From: CAIVSN01 sp043778375
Lineage (GTDB): Bacteria; Patescibacteriota; Gracilibacteria; BD1-5; UBA2023
Direction: 5' to 3'
Length of the DNA stretch: 23,200 bases
Assembly (NCBI GenBank): GCA_043778375.1
Contig: JAYWGH010000042.1
Coordinates: forward strand, 1 to 23,200
The translations under genes were made by a program, and so were the position numbers. Shown one piece after another: positions 1 through 9,551 of this stretch (the first letter of the stretch is position 1; each line of letters begins with the position of its first letter). The notes under the pieces are model-generated. The model saw only the letters and a program-made list of their open reading frames with translations, did not search any database and had not been told where the DNA came from.

Positions 1-40
1 AAGGAAGCCTCCGAAAGGTAGGTTACAAGGGAGCACACGG

Positions 41-46
41 TATTAT
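41..46 (+). promoter_or_regulatory. putative -10 box of the SLH-protein gene
   Basis: TATTAT lies 28 nt before the ATG at 69, a distance similar to that of other promoters in this window. No convincing -35 box and no Shine-Dalgarno sequence are visible; the leader is T-rich. Confidence 0.35.
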
Positions 47-68
47 TTTTTTACTTTATAGTCGCTCT

Positions 69-3000
69 ATGAGTAGTCTTTTTACAAAAGTTACTTCTAC
101 TGCTAGTACACTCGCGATCGTTACGGTTGCTATGGGATCATCTCTCACAGCTCTCGCAATGTCTGAGTTTGCTATGTACGCAGGAGAACTTGCTGATGCT
201 AATGTCATTTCGACACAGGCAAGCGAAGCAGGATACCGACTCGGTGATAGTATCACTCGAGCCGAACTTGCAAAAATTGCGGTAAATCTCGCAGGAGAGA
301 TGCCTACAACATGTGCAGGTAATGTCTTCGGTGATGTTAGTGTATCTCTCGGTAACCTCTGTGGTTATGTTGAGGCAGCTGCGGATGCTGGAATCGTATC
401 TCGAGCAAATAGAAATTTTCGACCAAATGCACTCGTTACACGAGCGGAAATGACGAAAATGCTTCTCTCTGCAAAGGGAATTGCACCAACTGATGTATCA
501 GCTGGATTTGCAGATGTTAAGGCGAGCATGGGTGACCTTGTTGGCTACATAAATGCTGCAGTTGAGGAAGGATGTGCTCGATCTGTAACTTCGTTTCGAC
601 CGAATGCATCTTCTTCTCGTGGTGAAGCATTCAAAATTGCAAGTTGTGCAATGAAACTCGATGCAGTTGTTGTCCCTCCAGTCGTAGGAGTTCCTCCAGT
701 TTCTACTGGAAGTACAAATACAGGAGTAGTTGTTGGTCCGAATACCACAAATGCTATGGGTGATGTTATGATGTCTCTTAATCCTGCTACTCCTGCTCCG
801 ACTACCCTCGCTACAGGTTCTGCTTACAACAAGGTTCTTGTTGTAGACATGAAGGCTGGATCAAAGGATGCAGCCGTAACTGGAATTGAAGTTACTCGAT
901 ATGGTCTTCTCTCAAACACAAATGTGGCTGGGATTTCTGTTTGGGTAAACGGTTCTCGTCTCGGAAACGTTGCTCAGTCACTTACTTCAGATGGTAAGGC
1001 GACTGTAACTTTTGGTAGCACTCCACTCGCTATTGCAGCTGGAACTACGAAGACTGTTACTATCGCATTAAATCTTCGAGGAGGTGCTCCATATTCTGGA
1101 ACCGTTGGTCTTACCCTTTCTAAGGTTATGGCAGGTGGTGCAGTTACTGGTATTCCAGTTTCTTCTGCTGTTCATTCAGTAGTAGATGGAACTCAGGCTC
1201 TCGTCCAGTATAACGTATCTGCAATTGCAGTAGGTGGAGCTCTCTCTGAGAGTGCAGCTGTTTCACTTGATATCGGTCAGGCTACTGAGCTTGCGAAGTT
1301 CAAGGTTGAGCAGACAAACTCTAAGGAGGACCTCGTAGTTGAGGGAATGAATGTATTTATTGAGGGTTCTGTTGCTGATGGTGATCTTAGTTCATTCCAG
1401 ATCGTTTCTCAGGAAGGGAATACCCTTGCAACTGCTGATTCTTCAGTAGGACGATACGTAAACTTCAAGTTTACTACTCCATACACTATTCCTCAGGGAT
1501 CTAGCCGATTCTTTACAGTTAAGGCGACAGTTGCAAACGGAAAATACAATTCAAATCGTACATATTCTGCAAAGATTCGTGATGACTTTGATATTGTAGC
1601 TCGTGGAGTAACAACTGGAACATACGTACTTGCATCTACTATTCCAACTTCTCAATACTGGTTTAAGGTACGAGAAGGAACGGTTACTGTTGCTAAGGCT
1701 ACTGATTCACGATCACAGAGCGCTGCTCCTGGTATTGATGATGTAGTTCTCGGTACATTTGACGTTAAGGCATCAGGTGAGGATATGGAGTTTCAGAAGC
1801 TCAACTTTAAGGTTACGAAAGTAACTGGAACTTCTAATCTTCGTGGAACTCTCAAGATGACAGTTGATGGGGTAACCGTATTCTCAACAGATGCAGTTAC
1901 TTCAGCAAATTACACTACTGGTGCAAATCCAGGTTACCTCTCTACGTACTTCACCGTCAAGGCTGGATCTACTGCGAAGGTAGCAATTGTTGGTTCTATT
2001 GCTACTACTGCTACACTTGCAGATAGCTATCGAGCTGATCTTATCGACGCTTCATACAAACTTATTTCTTCAAATTCTATCAAGTCACTTGCACTTGCCG
2101 GAACAAACGGAAATACAGTTGCAATTGAGAATGTTTCACTTATAGCTTCTGCTAACGGTGCATTCCCAGTGTCTACTCTCGTTAAGGGACAGACAAACGC
2201 AAAGATCGGATCATTTAACCTTCAGGCTTCAAATGCTGACGATCTTAATGTAACAACAGCTCGAGTGGGACTTAATGCCAGTTCAACAATTGGTATTAAT
2301 AATCTTACTCTTAAGGTTGGTACAACCTCTATTGCAGCTTCTATTGCAAACCCTACCCTCACGGGAAATACATTCTCTATTAATGGAGGTGCACTTAAGG
2401 TTCCTGCAAATAGTACTGTCACAATAGATGTTTATGCAGATGTAACCTCAGCAGCTACTGCAACTTCTGTTGCCGCAGTTCTTGAGCTCGGTGGTACTTC
2501 AGGTGTTGGTGCAAAGACTTCAGTCTCTGTAACTGCTCCTACTACTGCTGCAACTTCTGCAACAACAAATATTGTAGGAAATGGAATTCTCACAGTGGAA
2601 GCTGATTCACTCACTCCTGCGAAGATGATTCTCGTTGCTGGAATGACAAATGTTGAAGTACTCAGATTTAAGGTCCGAGCTGATAACAAAGAGGATATTC
2701 GCCTCGACAAACTTGATCTTGGAGATGGAGCATTTGATACTACTACCGATCTCGGAAAGAGTCTCGTTAATGTGAAACTCTTTGATGGAGCAACTCAGGT
2801 TGGTGGATCTTCTGTAACCTTCGTAGGAGGTGTTGCGAAGTTCACTGGTCTTAACTTCATAGTTCCTAAATCAGGTTCTAAGTCACTCTCAGTACGAGTT
2901 GATACTACGGCATCCTCCGTACTTGAGAAGGGTGCGAATGCACAGCTCGCTCCAGTAGGATTTGAGTATACAGGTGTAGCAGGTGGATCACTCACAGCAT

Positions 3001-3536
3001 TTGCTGCGGTTGCTAATACCCTTGCTCCTTCTGCAGTACTTCCTCTTCAGGATGTGAAGGTTGTAGTAGCTTCTACTATGGCTTCACCTACGGCAAAACA
3101 GACTGGTACAACAAATGCTGATATTGCTATGTACTCTCTCAAGGCAGAGGGAACACGAGATATCTCAGTATCTACTATTAAGGTAAAACTTACTGGTAAC
3201 GGTGCAGCATCTGTATCAAATGTACGACTCCGATATAACAATACCGACTACGCTATAGGCGCAGTTGCTGCTGGAGTTGCAACGTTCACTCTTGCAACAC
3301 CAATTGTTGTTACGGCTGGTACAACTGTAAGCTTTGGAATTCGAGCTGATACTTCAGCACTTGTTCCTGCTGCTAACGCAACACTTACACTTCAGACAAC
3401 AGTTGACGGCCTTCAGGCGGTAACAGATGCCTCTAACGGTATCTCTTACTCATATACTGATGCCAATGCAGTTGCTTCTGGAACTGTTAATACTTCAGAC
3501 AGTTACGCTGTTTCAGGTGCAACTCTTAGTTACTAA
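69..3536 (+). CDS. secreted SLH-domain surface protein with six ~150-aa repeats
   Basis: 1155 aa. Residues 1-30 form a signal peptide (hydrophobic core ending SSLTALA). Residues ~40-200 hold three S-layer-homology-like units, each with the signature helix (ITRAELAKIA, VTRAEMTKML, SSRGEAFKIA). SLH modules anchor proteins to cell-wall polymers in other bacteria. A Val/Pro/Thr linker (~200-230) follows. The rest is beta-rich and Thr/Ser/Ala/Val-rich, with a recurring motif of type F-x-V/L-K-A-x4-D-I/L-x-V/L starting near residues 254, 407, 559, 712, 861 and 1017, i.e. about every 152 residues. There is no C-terminal membrane anchor or LPxTG-like signal. Codon use is strongly biased and, despite very many glycines, no TGA is used, which suggests high expression. 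The role as S-layer or surface-coat protein is inferred. A strong terminator follows, so it is probably monocistronic. Confidence 0.9.
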   Translation: MSSLFTKVTSTASTLAIVTVAMGSSLTALAMSEFAMYAGELADANVISTQASEAGYRLGDSITRAELAKIAVNLAGEMPTTCAGNVFGDVSVSLGNLCGYVEAAADAGIVSRANRNFRPNALVTRAEMTKMLLSAKGIAPTDVSAGFADVKASMGDLVGYINAAVEEGCARSVTSFRPNASSSRGEAFKIASCAMKLDAVVVPPVVGVPPVSTGSTNTGVVVGPNTTNAMGDVMMSLNPATPAPTTLATGSAYNKVLVVDMKAGSKDAAVTGIEVTRYGLLSNTNVAGISVWVNGSRLGNVAQSLTSDGKATVTFGSTPLAIAAGTTKTVTIALNLRGGAPYSGTVGLTLSKVMAGGAVTGIPVSSAVHSVVDGTQALVQYNVSAIAVGGALSESAAVSLDIGQATELAKFKVEQTNSKEDLVVEGMNVFIEGSVADGDLSSFQIVSQEGNTLATADSSVGRYVNFKFTTPYTIPQGSSRFFTVKATVANGKYNSNRTYSAKIRDDFDIVARGVTTGTYVLASTIPTSQYWFKVREGTVTVAKATDSRSQSAAPGIDDVVLGTFDVKASGEDMEFQKLNFKVTKVTGTSNLRGTLKMTVDGVTVFSTDAVTSANYTTGANPGYLSTYFTVKAGSTAKVAIVGSIATTATLADSYRADLIDASYKLISSNSIKSLALAGTNGNTVAIENVSLIASANGAFPVSTLVKGQTNAKIGSFNLQASNADDLNVTTARVGLNASSTIGINNLTLKVGTTSIAASIANPTLTGNTFSINGGALKVPANSTVTIDVYADVTSAATATSVAAVLELGGTSGVGAKTSVSVTAPTTAATSATTNIVGNGILTVEADSLTPAKMILVAGMTNVEVLRFKVRADNKEDIRLDKLDLGDGAFDTTTDLGKSLVNVKLFDGATQVGGSSVTFVGGVAKFTGLNFIVPKSGSKSLSVRVDTTASSVLEKGANAQLAPVGFEYTGVAGGSLTAFAAVANTLAPSAVLPLQDVKVVVASTMASPTAKQTGTTNADIAMYSLKAEGTRDISVSTIKVKLTGNGAASVSNVRLRYNNTDYAIGAVAAGVATFTLATPIVVTAGTTVSFGIRADTSALVPAANATLTLQTTVDGLQAVTDASNGISYSYTDANAVASGTVNTSDSYAVSGATLSY

Positions 3537-3582
3537 TTCTCTTCCCCACGGGGATTGGATCTAGTTTATAAGATACAATTTT

Positions 3583-3612
3583 CCCCCCACTCGTGAGAGT
3601 GGGGGGATTTTT
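3583..3612 (+). terminator. strong intrinsic terminator after the SLH gene
   Basis: A perfect 10-bp GC-rich stem (3583-3592 with 3597-3606) with a GTGA loop is followed by ATTTTTGTG. Its right arm and tail are part of the 22-bp sequence that recurs at 4116-4137. Confidence 0.9.
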
Positions 3613-3622
3613 GTGTTTAGAG
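3601..3622 (+). repeat. 22-bp direct repeat, copy 1 (left of hicBA)
   Basis: Six G, ATTTTTGTG, then TTTAGAG; identical to 4116-4137. With three mismatches the match extends to TTTCTGCT (30 of 33 positions). The two copies flank the hicBA cassette. Confidence 0.85.
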
Positions 3623-3644
3623 ATTTTTCTGCTTTGTGTATAAT
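3616..3644 (+). promoter_or_regulatory. promoter of hicBA
   Basis: TTTAGA (3616-3621), a 17-bp spacer, then a perfect TATAAT (3639-3644). The predicted start of transcription leaves a leader of about 18 nt before the hicB ATG at 3669. No Shine-Dalgarno sequence is visible. The -35 box lies inside the direct repeat. Confidence 0.7.
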
Positions 3645-3668
3645 TAGACTCTAATATTTTATTTTTTT

Positions 3669-3860
3669 ATGCACTTCACTATTACTTACAGCTTTGATAT
3701 TGAGACAAATCAGTACATTGCTGAAATACCTGAGCTAAACCTCTCTGATTTTGGAGATACTCTCGATGAGGCTGACAAGAACGTAAAGACTATACTCTCT
3801 CTCTATATTGAGGAGATCACTGCCACACCAGAGCATGACAAAAAACTCCAGCATGCTTAG
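3669..3860 (+). CDS. hicB: HicB-family antitoxin
   Basis: 63 aa. The sequence fits the short HicB/UPF0150 fold: an N-terminal strand FTITYSFDIETNQYIAEIPE, then the conserved ELNLSDFGDTLDEADKNVKT segment, then a helix. HicB binds and neutralises the HicA mRNA-cleaving toxin and usually represses its own promoter. No separate C-terminal DNA-binding domain is present, so autoregulation may be weak or need another factor. The toxin gene starts at 3853 and overlaps the end of this gene by 8 bases. The order antitoxin-then-toxin is the reverse of E. coli hicAB but is known elsewhere. A consensus TATAAT promoter lies 24 nt before the ATG. Confidence 0.8.
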   Translation: MHFTITYSFDIETNQYIAEIPELNLSDFGDTLDEADKNVKTILSLYIEEITATPEHDKKLQHA

Positions 3861-4067
3861 CCCTCTAAAACCCAGGAAGATCCTATCTATCTTAGAACTA
3901 CATTGATTTATCAAAAAAAGACAGACATGAAGTCATATTGTCTTACGGAAATTGAGCAAGGTTGTTATTGTTCCATTTCATGCTCAAAAGATATCCCTGT
4001 TCCGACTCTAAAATCTATTATCAAGCAGTCAGGATTATCCGTGGAATTATTTGAAGCAGGAAAATAG
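3853..4067 (+). pseudogene. hicA: HicA-family toxin, frameshifted; contains two UGA-Gly codons
   Basis: HicA is a small double-stranded-RNA-binding-fold mRNA endonuclease. From the ATG at 3853 the frame gives LKPRKILSILELHGFIKKRQ, then TGSHIV (the invariant GSH with the catalytic His), then VVIVPFH, all matching HicA. Two of these glycines are TGA codons (3904 and 3928), so the gene is invisible under the standard code. At the CAAAAG run (3985-3990) one base is missing. The old frame then stops at TAA 4009-4011, while the next frame from 3990 continues DIPVPTLKSIIKQSGLSVEL to TAG at 4065, the correct HicA C-terminus. This may be a true inactivating deletion in an A run, a phase-variable tract, or an assembly error. 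The catalytic His lies before the break. Confidence 0.75.
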
Positions 4068-4115
4068 AAGAGTCTCAGCTTGTACTAATTCTTAATACCC
4101 TCTATGTCTACTCTA

Positions 4116-4137
4116 GGGGGGATTTTTGTGTTTAGAG
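4116..4137 (+). repeat. 22-bp direct repeat, copy 2 (right of hicBA)
   Basis: Identical to 3601-3622. Here the left arm of the terminator hairpin is missing, so this copy looks like a partial duplicate of the SLH terminator and promoter entry region. Confidence 0.85.
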
Positions 4138-4147
4138 CGCTTTCTGC

Positions 4148-4153
4148 TATACT
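4148..4153 (+). promoter_or_regulatory. putative -10 box of the first TraD-like ATPase gene
   Basis: TATACT ends 6 nt before the ATG at 4160. That spacing would give a leaderless or nearly leaderless mRNA. No -35 box at optimal spacing is clear; TTTGTG at 4125-4130 is a candidate with a 17-bp spacer. Confidence 0.5.
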
Positions 4154-4159
4154 CTTGGT

Positions 4160-6559
4160 ATGCCTATTGAAGTCTATTTGTTCGCTGTATTTTTCCTCAT
4201 ATTTTGAGGTGCTGTTGGAGTGCGTTCATTCGCACGCAAGCAGGCGATGACTCGTGCACTCGATCTTGTTTTTATACGGGTGCTCCTCCCTAGGCGTGAT
4301 AGTGATTCCGACGAAAAGCGCGAGACTTCCAAGGACTTCAAAGAACAAGTGAGTCTCATGGAGCAGCTCCTTGCTTCTTGGCATTCACTCGGGAGTTCGA
4401 GCCTCCTCTCAAGATTTTTGGGGTCGAGTGTCCACTTCGCACTTGAGATTCTCTCTCATCGGGGCGAGATCACCCTCATGGTAGTTACTCCTCGCAGTTA
4501 TCGTGCGTCTGCAGAAAAGCTCATTATTGCTCTTTATCCGGATGCGCTTATTGAGGCACAAGAAGAGGTAAATATCTTTGAAAATCGATCGGTAGTGCGA
4601 GGTGGAGAGCTTATATTGCGCAAGAGCTATTATGAGCCGATCAAGTCGTACCAAAAGCTCGAGTCTGACCCGATTAATGGAGTTTTTGCTGCACTTGCGA
4701 AGCTTCGCGAAGAGGAAAGCGCTTGTATTCAGATCGCACTTACTGGTATGCCAGACACCTGGCAGGAAAATGCTCTCAAGTACGAGAAAAAACTCGCAAA
4801 GTCACATGGAAGCTCGTGGTTCGGATTTATCGGCACCTTATTTCAGGGGATGTCAGCTGACGAGCACAAAGTTACAGAGTCTACCGGTCACGAGACACAA
4901 CGCGAAGGGATCAAGGAAAAAGCGAAGAAGATTGGTTACACGGCGCAATTGCGCATAGTGGTAACTGGTCAGGACAGTGTATCAACTGGAGCGGTTCTCG
5001 ACAACATCTCGGCTGCCTATGCACAGTATGGTTCACCGGGACATAATAGCCTCAAACTCACTCATCCAAAGTCTTTTGAGTCGTTTCTCGCTGAGTACTT
5101 GCGGCGCTCGGTCATATTTTTTGGGTCAAAGGTACTCTCGATTGAGGAGATTGCCTCACTTTTTCACTTTCCACACTCCAAGTACAACCGTACAGCGGAG
5201 ATTAAGTGGCAAAATTTCAAGATTGTGAAGGCTCCAGTCAATCTCCCTATATATGGACTTCTCCTCGGTACAAACACCTACCAAGGAGTCACCAAACAGG
5301 TTTTCATGAAAAATGAGGACAGATTCAGACACTTCTATGTTATCGGGCAAACGGGCACAGGTAAGACGACTCTCCTCCAGGTTATGGCGAGACAGGATAT
5401 CAGAGAGTGAAGAGGTCTCGCAGTTATGGATCCACACGGTGACTTTGCGAATGATCTCATGCCATTTATCCCCAAGTCTCGCTCGGATGATATCATATAC
5501 TTTGACCCGGCGGATATGAGCCGGCCTCTCGGTATCAATATTCTCGAGGCATCGAGTGATGATGAAAAACAAACAGTAGCACAAGATGCTCTGAGTATTA
5601 TGATCAAGCTTTTTGGGTCCGAGATATTTGGACCTCGTATCCAGGACTACTTCCGGAACGGAGTGCTTACGCTCATGGACTACCCAGGAGGCTGTGCTCT
5701 CACAGATATCCTGCGGCTTTTTACCGATGATGAGTTCCAAAAAGAGCGTCGCCGCACGATCAAAGATCCCGTTGTGCGAGCTTGGTGGGATCATACATTT
5801 GCCAAGATGGGAGACAGAGAGAAAGGTGAGATCATCCCCTACTTTGCCGCAAAATTTGGAGGATTTATCACCAACAAGATGATGCGTAATATCATCGGAC
5901 AGACGAGGAGTTCATTTGATGTCTTCCAGGTTATGCAAGCACAAAAGATCCTCATGATCAATCTCTCAAAGGGGATTCTCGGAGACTTTAACTCCAATCT
6001 CCTCGGGCTTATCCTTGTGTCAAAGATCCAGATGGCCGCGATGAAGCGCCAGAGCATAGAAAAGAAAGATCGTAAAGACTTCTTCCTCTACATTGATGAG
6101 TTTCAGAACTACGTGACTGACTCCATCGAGTCTATCCTCTCTGAGGCTCGCAAGTATCGTCTCGGACTCTGTGTCGCACATCAGTACCTCGGACAGCTTC
6201 AAAAGTCTGATGCTCTCACTAAATCCAATGTCAATCTTAAGGACGCAATATTCGGAAATGTGGGCTCTCTTGTATCCTATAAGATCGGACCGGAGGATGC
6301 AGAGTTCCTTTCCAAGCAGTTTTCCCCGCAGTTTTCAGATGCTGATCTTATCAATATGGATAAATTCAAAGCAGTGTCCAAGCTCGCCATCGATGGACAA
6401 CCTTCGACAGCATTCTCACTTACTCCGATTAATCCGTATCTCGAAGTTGGTAACCCAAAACTTGCCCGTGCCTACAAGGAGATATCGCGCCTTAAATACG
6501 GTCGAGACCGTGAATTCGTAGAAAAAGAAATTAACTTTCGCATATGAGTTACACTTTAA
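4160..6559 (+). CDS. membrane-anchored TraD/VirD4-type coupling ATPase (paralogue A)
   Basis: 799 aa if TGA is Gly (codons at 4205, 5408 and 6545). One hydrophobic segment at ~5-22 should anchor it in the membrane. Walker A IGQTGTGKTT is at 395-404, the AAA+ MDPHGD motif at 423-428, and the Walker-B/TraM-recognition-like segment YIDEFQNYVTDSIESILSEA around 644-663. These are hallmarks of type IV secretion coupling proteins, hexameric motors that feed DNA or protein to a secretion channel. It is paralogous to the gene at 14457; at residue 417 TGA aligns with GGG of that paralogue. Under the standard code it would end at the TGA at 6545 in an ATGA overlap; in code 25 it gains GVTL and stops at TAA 6557. 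The next gene overlaps by 16 bases. Substrate unknown. Confidence 0.88.
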
Positions 6560-7557
6560 GAGTTCGCGCTATTAAAACTTTATTGGTCTACTCTTTCGGA
6601 GCCGCTGTTTTCTTGCCGATCACTTTTGCTGAAGAGGCAAAACCCCTCGGGACATACGATGCGTACAAAAAACAAATAGAAAATGTATGTTACGCTGATG
6701 ATCTCCCATGGAATCAAAAAATAGGAGGGCAAGAGGTTCAAAGACTCACTACTCTCTCCCGGTTTGTCTATCCTGATGTGTTTGACGCGAAGGCTCAGGA
6801 AAAATACGCAAATAGTCTTAAGTCCCTTAAATGAAGTGACCCATCAGCACTTGAAGAGTACGAGGCTCAACTTGCTGCGAATAGTGAGAGTCTTCCACTT
6901 GGGACTTCACTCGAGCGAGCGAGCATCGTCTATAAAGAGCGGATGAATACGGTGTATGCTTGCGCAGTACTCAGTACTAAGCTGCGGATTCATAATCGAT
7001 TACTTAAAAGCTTTAAACCTGACAGCTCTAATGCAGTTGAAAGCATCACTGAAGCGAGCCGTAGGATCAGTACTCGTATTGCTGAGATGGGATGTACAAA
7101 TGTGGCTGATTCTTGAGAAGAGGGTTCTGAGCTTTCACTCAAACGATCTCTTATTCGTGACTCGGTACTTGAGTTTTGTAATTATCGTCACTATCTCGGG
7201 TATGTGGATTATGCTGTTGGATCGCGTATAGGAGAGCTTGTACAGGCGGAGTTTAAGGCTCGTGGTACTGGCTCATGAGAGCTCAAGGCAAGTGATCTCC
7301 TCCCTGTTACTGAAAATATTGCTCAGGCTCTCTCTGACTTTTCAGGTAGATCGAGCCAGGAGATAGCACGCACACAATGAGTCTTTCCAGAGGCTTTTGA
7401 GGCGTATAGGGAGTTTGATCGTAACTATGCATCCCATGTACTCATGGTGCTCATAGAGGACAAGTATCTCCGGGTGAGAGAGTACCTGAGAGACACTATG
7501 AATCCGATCGGACAAGTTATCTACCAAGCATCAAACGCTACGAGTCCTGGGAAATAG
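6544..7557 (+). CDS. secreted or lipid-free periplasmic-type protein of unknown function, cotranscribed with ATPase A
   Basis: 337 aa, read with TGA as Gly at 6832, 7114, 7276 and 7378. The ATG at 6544 overlaps the end of the ATPase gene, so translation is probably coupled. Residues 1-29 look like a signal peptide (basic start, LLVYSFGAAVFLPITFA). The mature part is predicted mainly helical and polar (e.g. ALEEYEAQLA, LLKSFKPDSSNAVESITEA) with a few cysteines (near residues 54, 140, 186 and 207). I recognise no family. Its position directly after a coupling ATPase suggests an outer partner of the same apparatus, an inference from context only. Its end overlaps the convergent gene (ends at 7538) by 20 bp. 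Confidence 0.8.
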
Positions 7558-8521
7558 AGAGGCCAAATTTTACTGCGAATGCTTGCATATCTTCGGGGAG
7601 AGGAGCAGATATTTTTAGAAGTTCTCCTGTTTTTGGATGGTGAAATGCAAGTGTAACTGCGTGGAGGAGCTGCCTCGTCGGAAGGTCGTGTCAGTGTGCT
7701 ACCCGAAACGCTCGGGTGAGACTGAGTCCGTAGGACTTATCACCGAGTACTGGGCATCCGATCTCAGCGAGATGTACTCGTATTTGGTGCATTCGTCCAG
7801 TCTCGAGTAAGACCTCAAGAGCCGACACTCTGCCATTTTGTGATTTCACTATATAGTGAGTTACGGCACTCTGCCCATCAGGGGATACTATTACTTTCGG
7901 TCACTTGGTGACCTCCCTGCGCAAGAGGGGGAGTTTAATAGTATCTTGTCTTTTTTTAGGTACTCCTACACAAAAAGCAATATATTTCTTTGCTATTTGG
8001 TGTGACTGGAGCTCAGTGAGGAGAATATTGAGACTCAGTCTGTTCTTAGCTATGAGCAGTACTCCACTCGTATCTCGGTCGAGCCTATGTACGAGGGCTA
8101 CATCAAAAAGGGCACTTCACTTTTCTTTTTGGATATAGTCTTGTACGAGCTCGATAATGGATACCTCTTGTGTTTTGTGATCGCCAGGATGGACATTGAT
8201 GCTAGGGGGTTTATTGATCACGAGGATATCATCATCCTCATAGAGGATGCAAGCTTTGATATCTATTATACGCTGGAGCTCGAGGGTACTTGGTTTATCT
8301 TTCTCTATATTTTTTGATTCTTGTATCAGTATGTCGGGTACTATGAGAACATCTCATGACTCGACACGACTGTCACTTTTGAGTTTTCAAATAGAGGATT
8401 TTATATATCCAGTTCGCAGATGTTTGTACACCTCACCGAGTCAGAGAGATGGGAGGAGCTTACGAATATATCTGTCTATCCTCTGTCCATCATCGTCATC
8501 GTCTATCGTGATACTTGTCAT
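7538..8521 (-). CDS. rluC: RluC/RluD-like 23S rRNA pseudouridine synthase
   Basis: 327 aa, with TGA read as Gly at 8441, 8387, 8354, 8117, 7901 and 7691. An N-terminal S4 RNA-binding domain (IDRYIRKLLPSL to SGDVLIVP, ~15-65) is followed by the RluA-family catalytic core. That core has ILVINKPPSINVHPG, the catalytic-Asp motif HRLDRDTSGVLLIAKN, and ETGRMHQIRVHLAEIGCPVLGD near the C-terminus. The enzyme isomerises specific uridines in large-subunit rRNA. The S4 plus core layout and length fit RluC best; RluD or another RluA member cannot be excluded. The ATG overlaps the TAA of the upstream PilX-like gene (TAATG), so it is the last gene of that operon. The stop codon is TAG. Confidence 0.88.
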
Positions 8522-9549
8522 TATTGGAATACAGTAAAATCCAAGCCTTCTGAGGTAGTGAGTTGATCGAACGAACGAGTTACTGTCTTTTTAAAACCTC
8601 ATTTCTGTCACTCGGAAATAATAGTCGCAGTTTGCAATGGATAGAGACTCGGGAGATAGAAGTCAGGAGTACAAGTATTCCCGGCAGTATTGCCTTTGTA
8701 TCCAGTAAGACACTCCTCTGTTTTGCCGGCGGGGATAGTACCTTTCCCCCGAATTCTGTACTCTATATAGGGAAGTACTTCTCAAGCGGCGTTCTTTAGT
8801 GATCGGAGTACAGAGAATTTTAGGGTACAGTTGTTGTCACAAAAGCTATTATTTGCTGTGAGGTAGGCAGTGAGGGTTTGAGGTGTTCAACCGATCACCT
8901 TCACGCACATTTCTCCGAGCGTTTGCTTAGGGGGATTGACTGTATTAATGTACGCCGTAGTAAATCCCTTTTTGTCTGGAGGAATACAACCATCATCCAT
9001 AGCGATTCAGGTTGTACCATTTGAGAGACTAAATCCTATGATTGGATCGGGGATATTTTCGGGACGGGTAGCATTTGTGTCCCCAGCTTTTATATCATTT
9101 GAGCCAAACTGGGGCATCCGAAATTCAATTCTTAGCCCATCTCATGTCCCAAGCATAGTTGAGTTGAGCTGGAGTTGTACAGCGCGCCTCGGTCATATAG
9201 TGCTCCAATTTGAGTCCCCCTCACTATTTCCGTTGCCTGGTGCAGGGAGTATATTTGCAGAATCGATAACACGACTTCCAGATGCAGTGCTCTCTCCACT
9301 TGATGGAAGAGTGATATTTTGAGTTCCACTCACTACACCTCCTGGGTTATCTTGTCGTAGATAGGTCAGTATATTCTCAGTAGCTGTTCCTGCTGAGTAT
9401 AGTGCTTGTACTGAGTTTTCCACTCCTTTTGTTGTCCGACTCGCTGGGAGTATTCTCTCGAGGAGAAATATCATCATCATTGAGAGTACCATCATCAATA
9501 ATATGCTCACAATGAGTGCTGATCCTCGAGTATCTTTAATAGTGCTCAT
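8521..9549 (-). CDS. PilX-like type IV pilus/pseudopilin-associated protein
   Basis: 342 aa, with seven TGA-Gly codons (9193, 9142, 9007, 8887, 8782, 8608, 8599). The N-terminus has KDTRGSALIVSILLMMVLSM, a prepilin-type cleavage context (Gly before Ser, then a ~20-residue hydrophobic helix) with Glu just after the helix. The segment VENSVQALYSAGTATENILT resembles the helix of PilX-type minor pilins (AxYYxAExGxE-like). The large C-terminal domain is Cys-containing (IAMDDGCIP, NNSFCDNNCTLKF, EECLTGYKG, GNTCTPDFY) and probably extracellular with disulfides. It begins 2 nt after the prepilin-like gene's stop and overlaps rluC. The role as a minor or initiating pilin is inferred from the N-terminus. 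Confidence 0.78.
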
Positions 9550-9551
9550 GG

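Noticed and set aside
69..3536. DNA tandem repeats or CRISPR-like array in the SLH gene
   Set aside because: The repeats are visible only at protein level with ~152-residue period; no short identical DNA units with spacers are present anywhere in the window.
5156..5794. 212-aa minus-strand ORF inside ATPase A
   Set aside because: Antisense to the Walker A and DPHGD region; no recognisable motif and no start signal.
4220..6547. Two separate ATPase genes (396 aa and 373 aa) split at 5408
   Set aside because: The split is a TGA that aligns with a glycine codon of the paralogue; it is one gene in code 25.
7905..9322. Plus-strand ORFs of 60-128 aa between 7905 and 10842
   Set aside because: They lie opposite the rluC, PilX-like and prepilin-like genes, which have clear family motifs; the plus-strand products have none.
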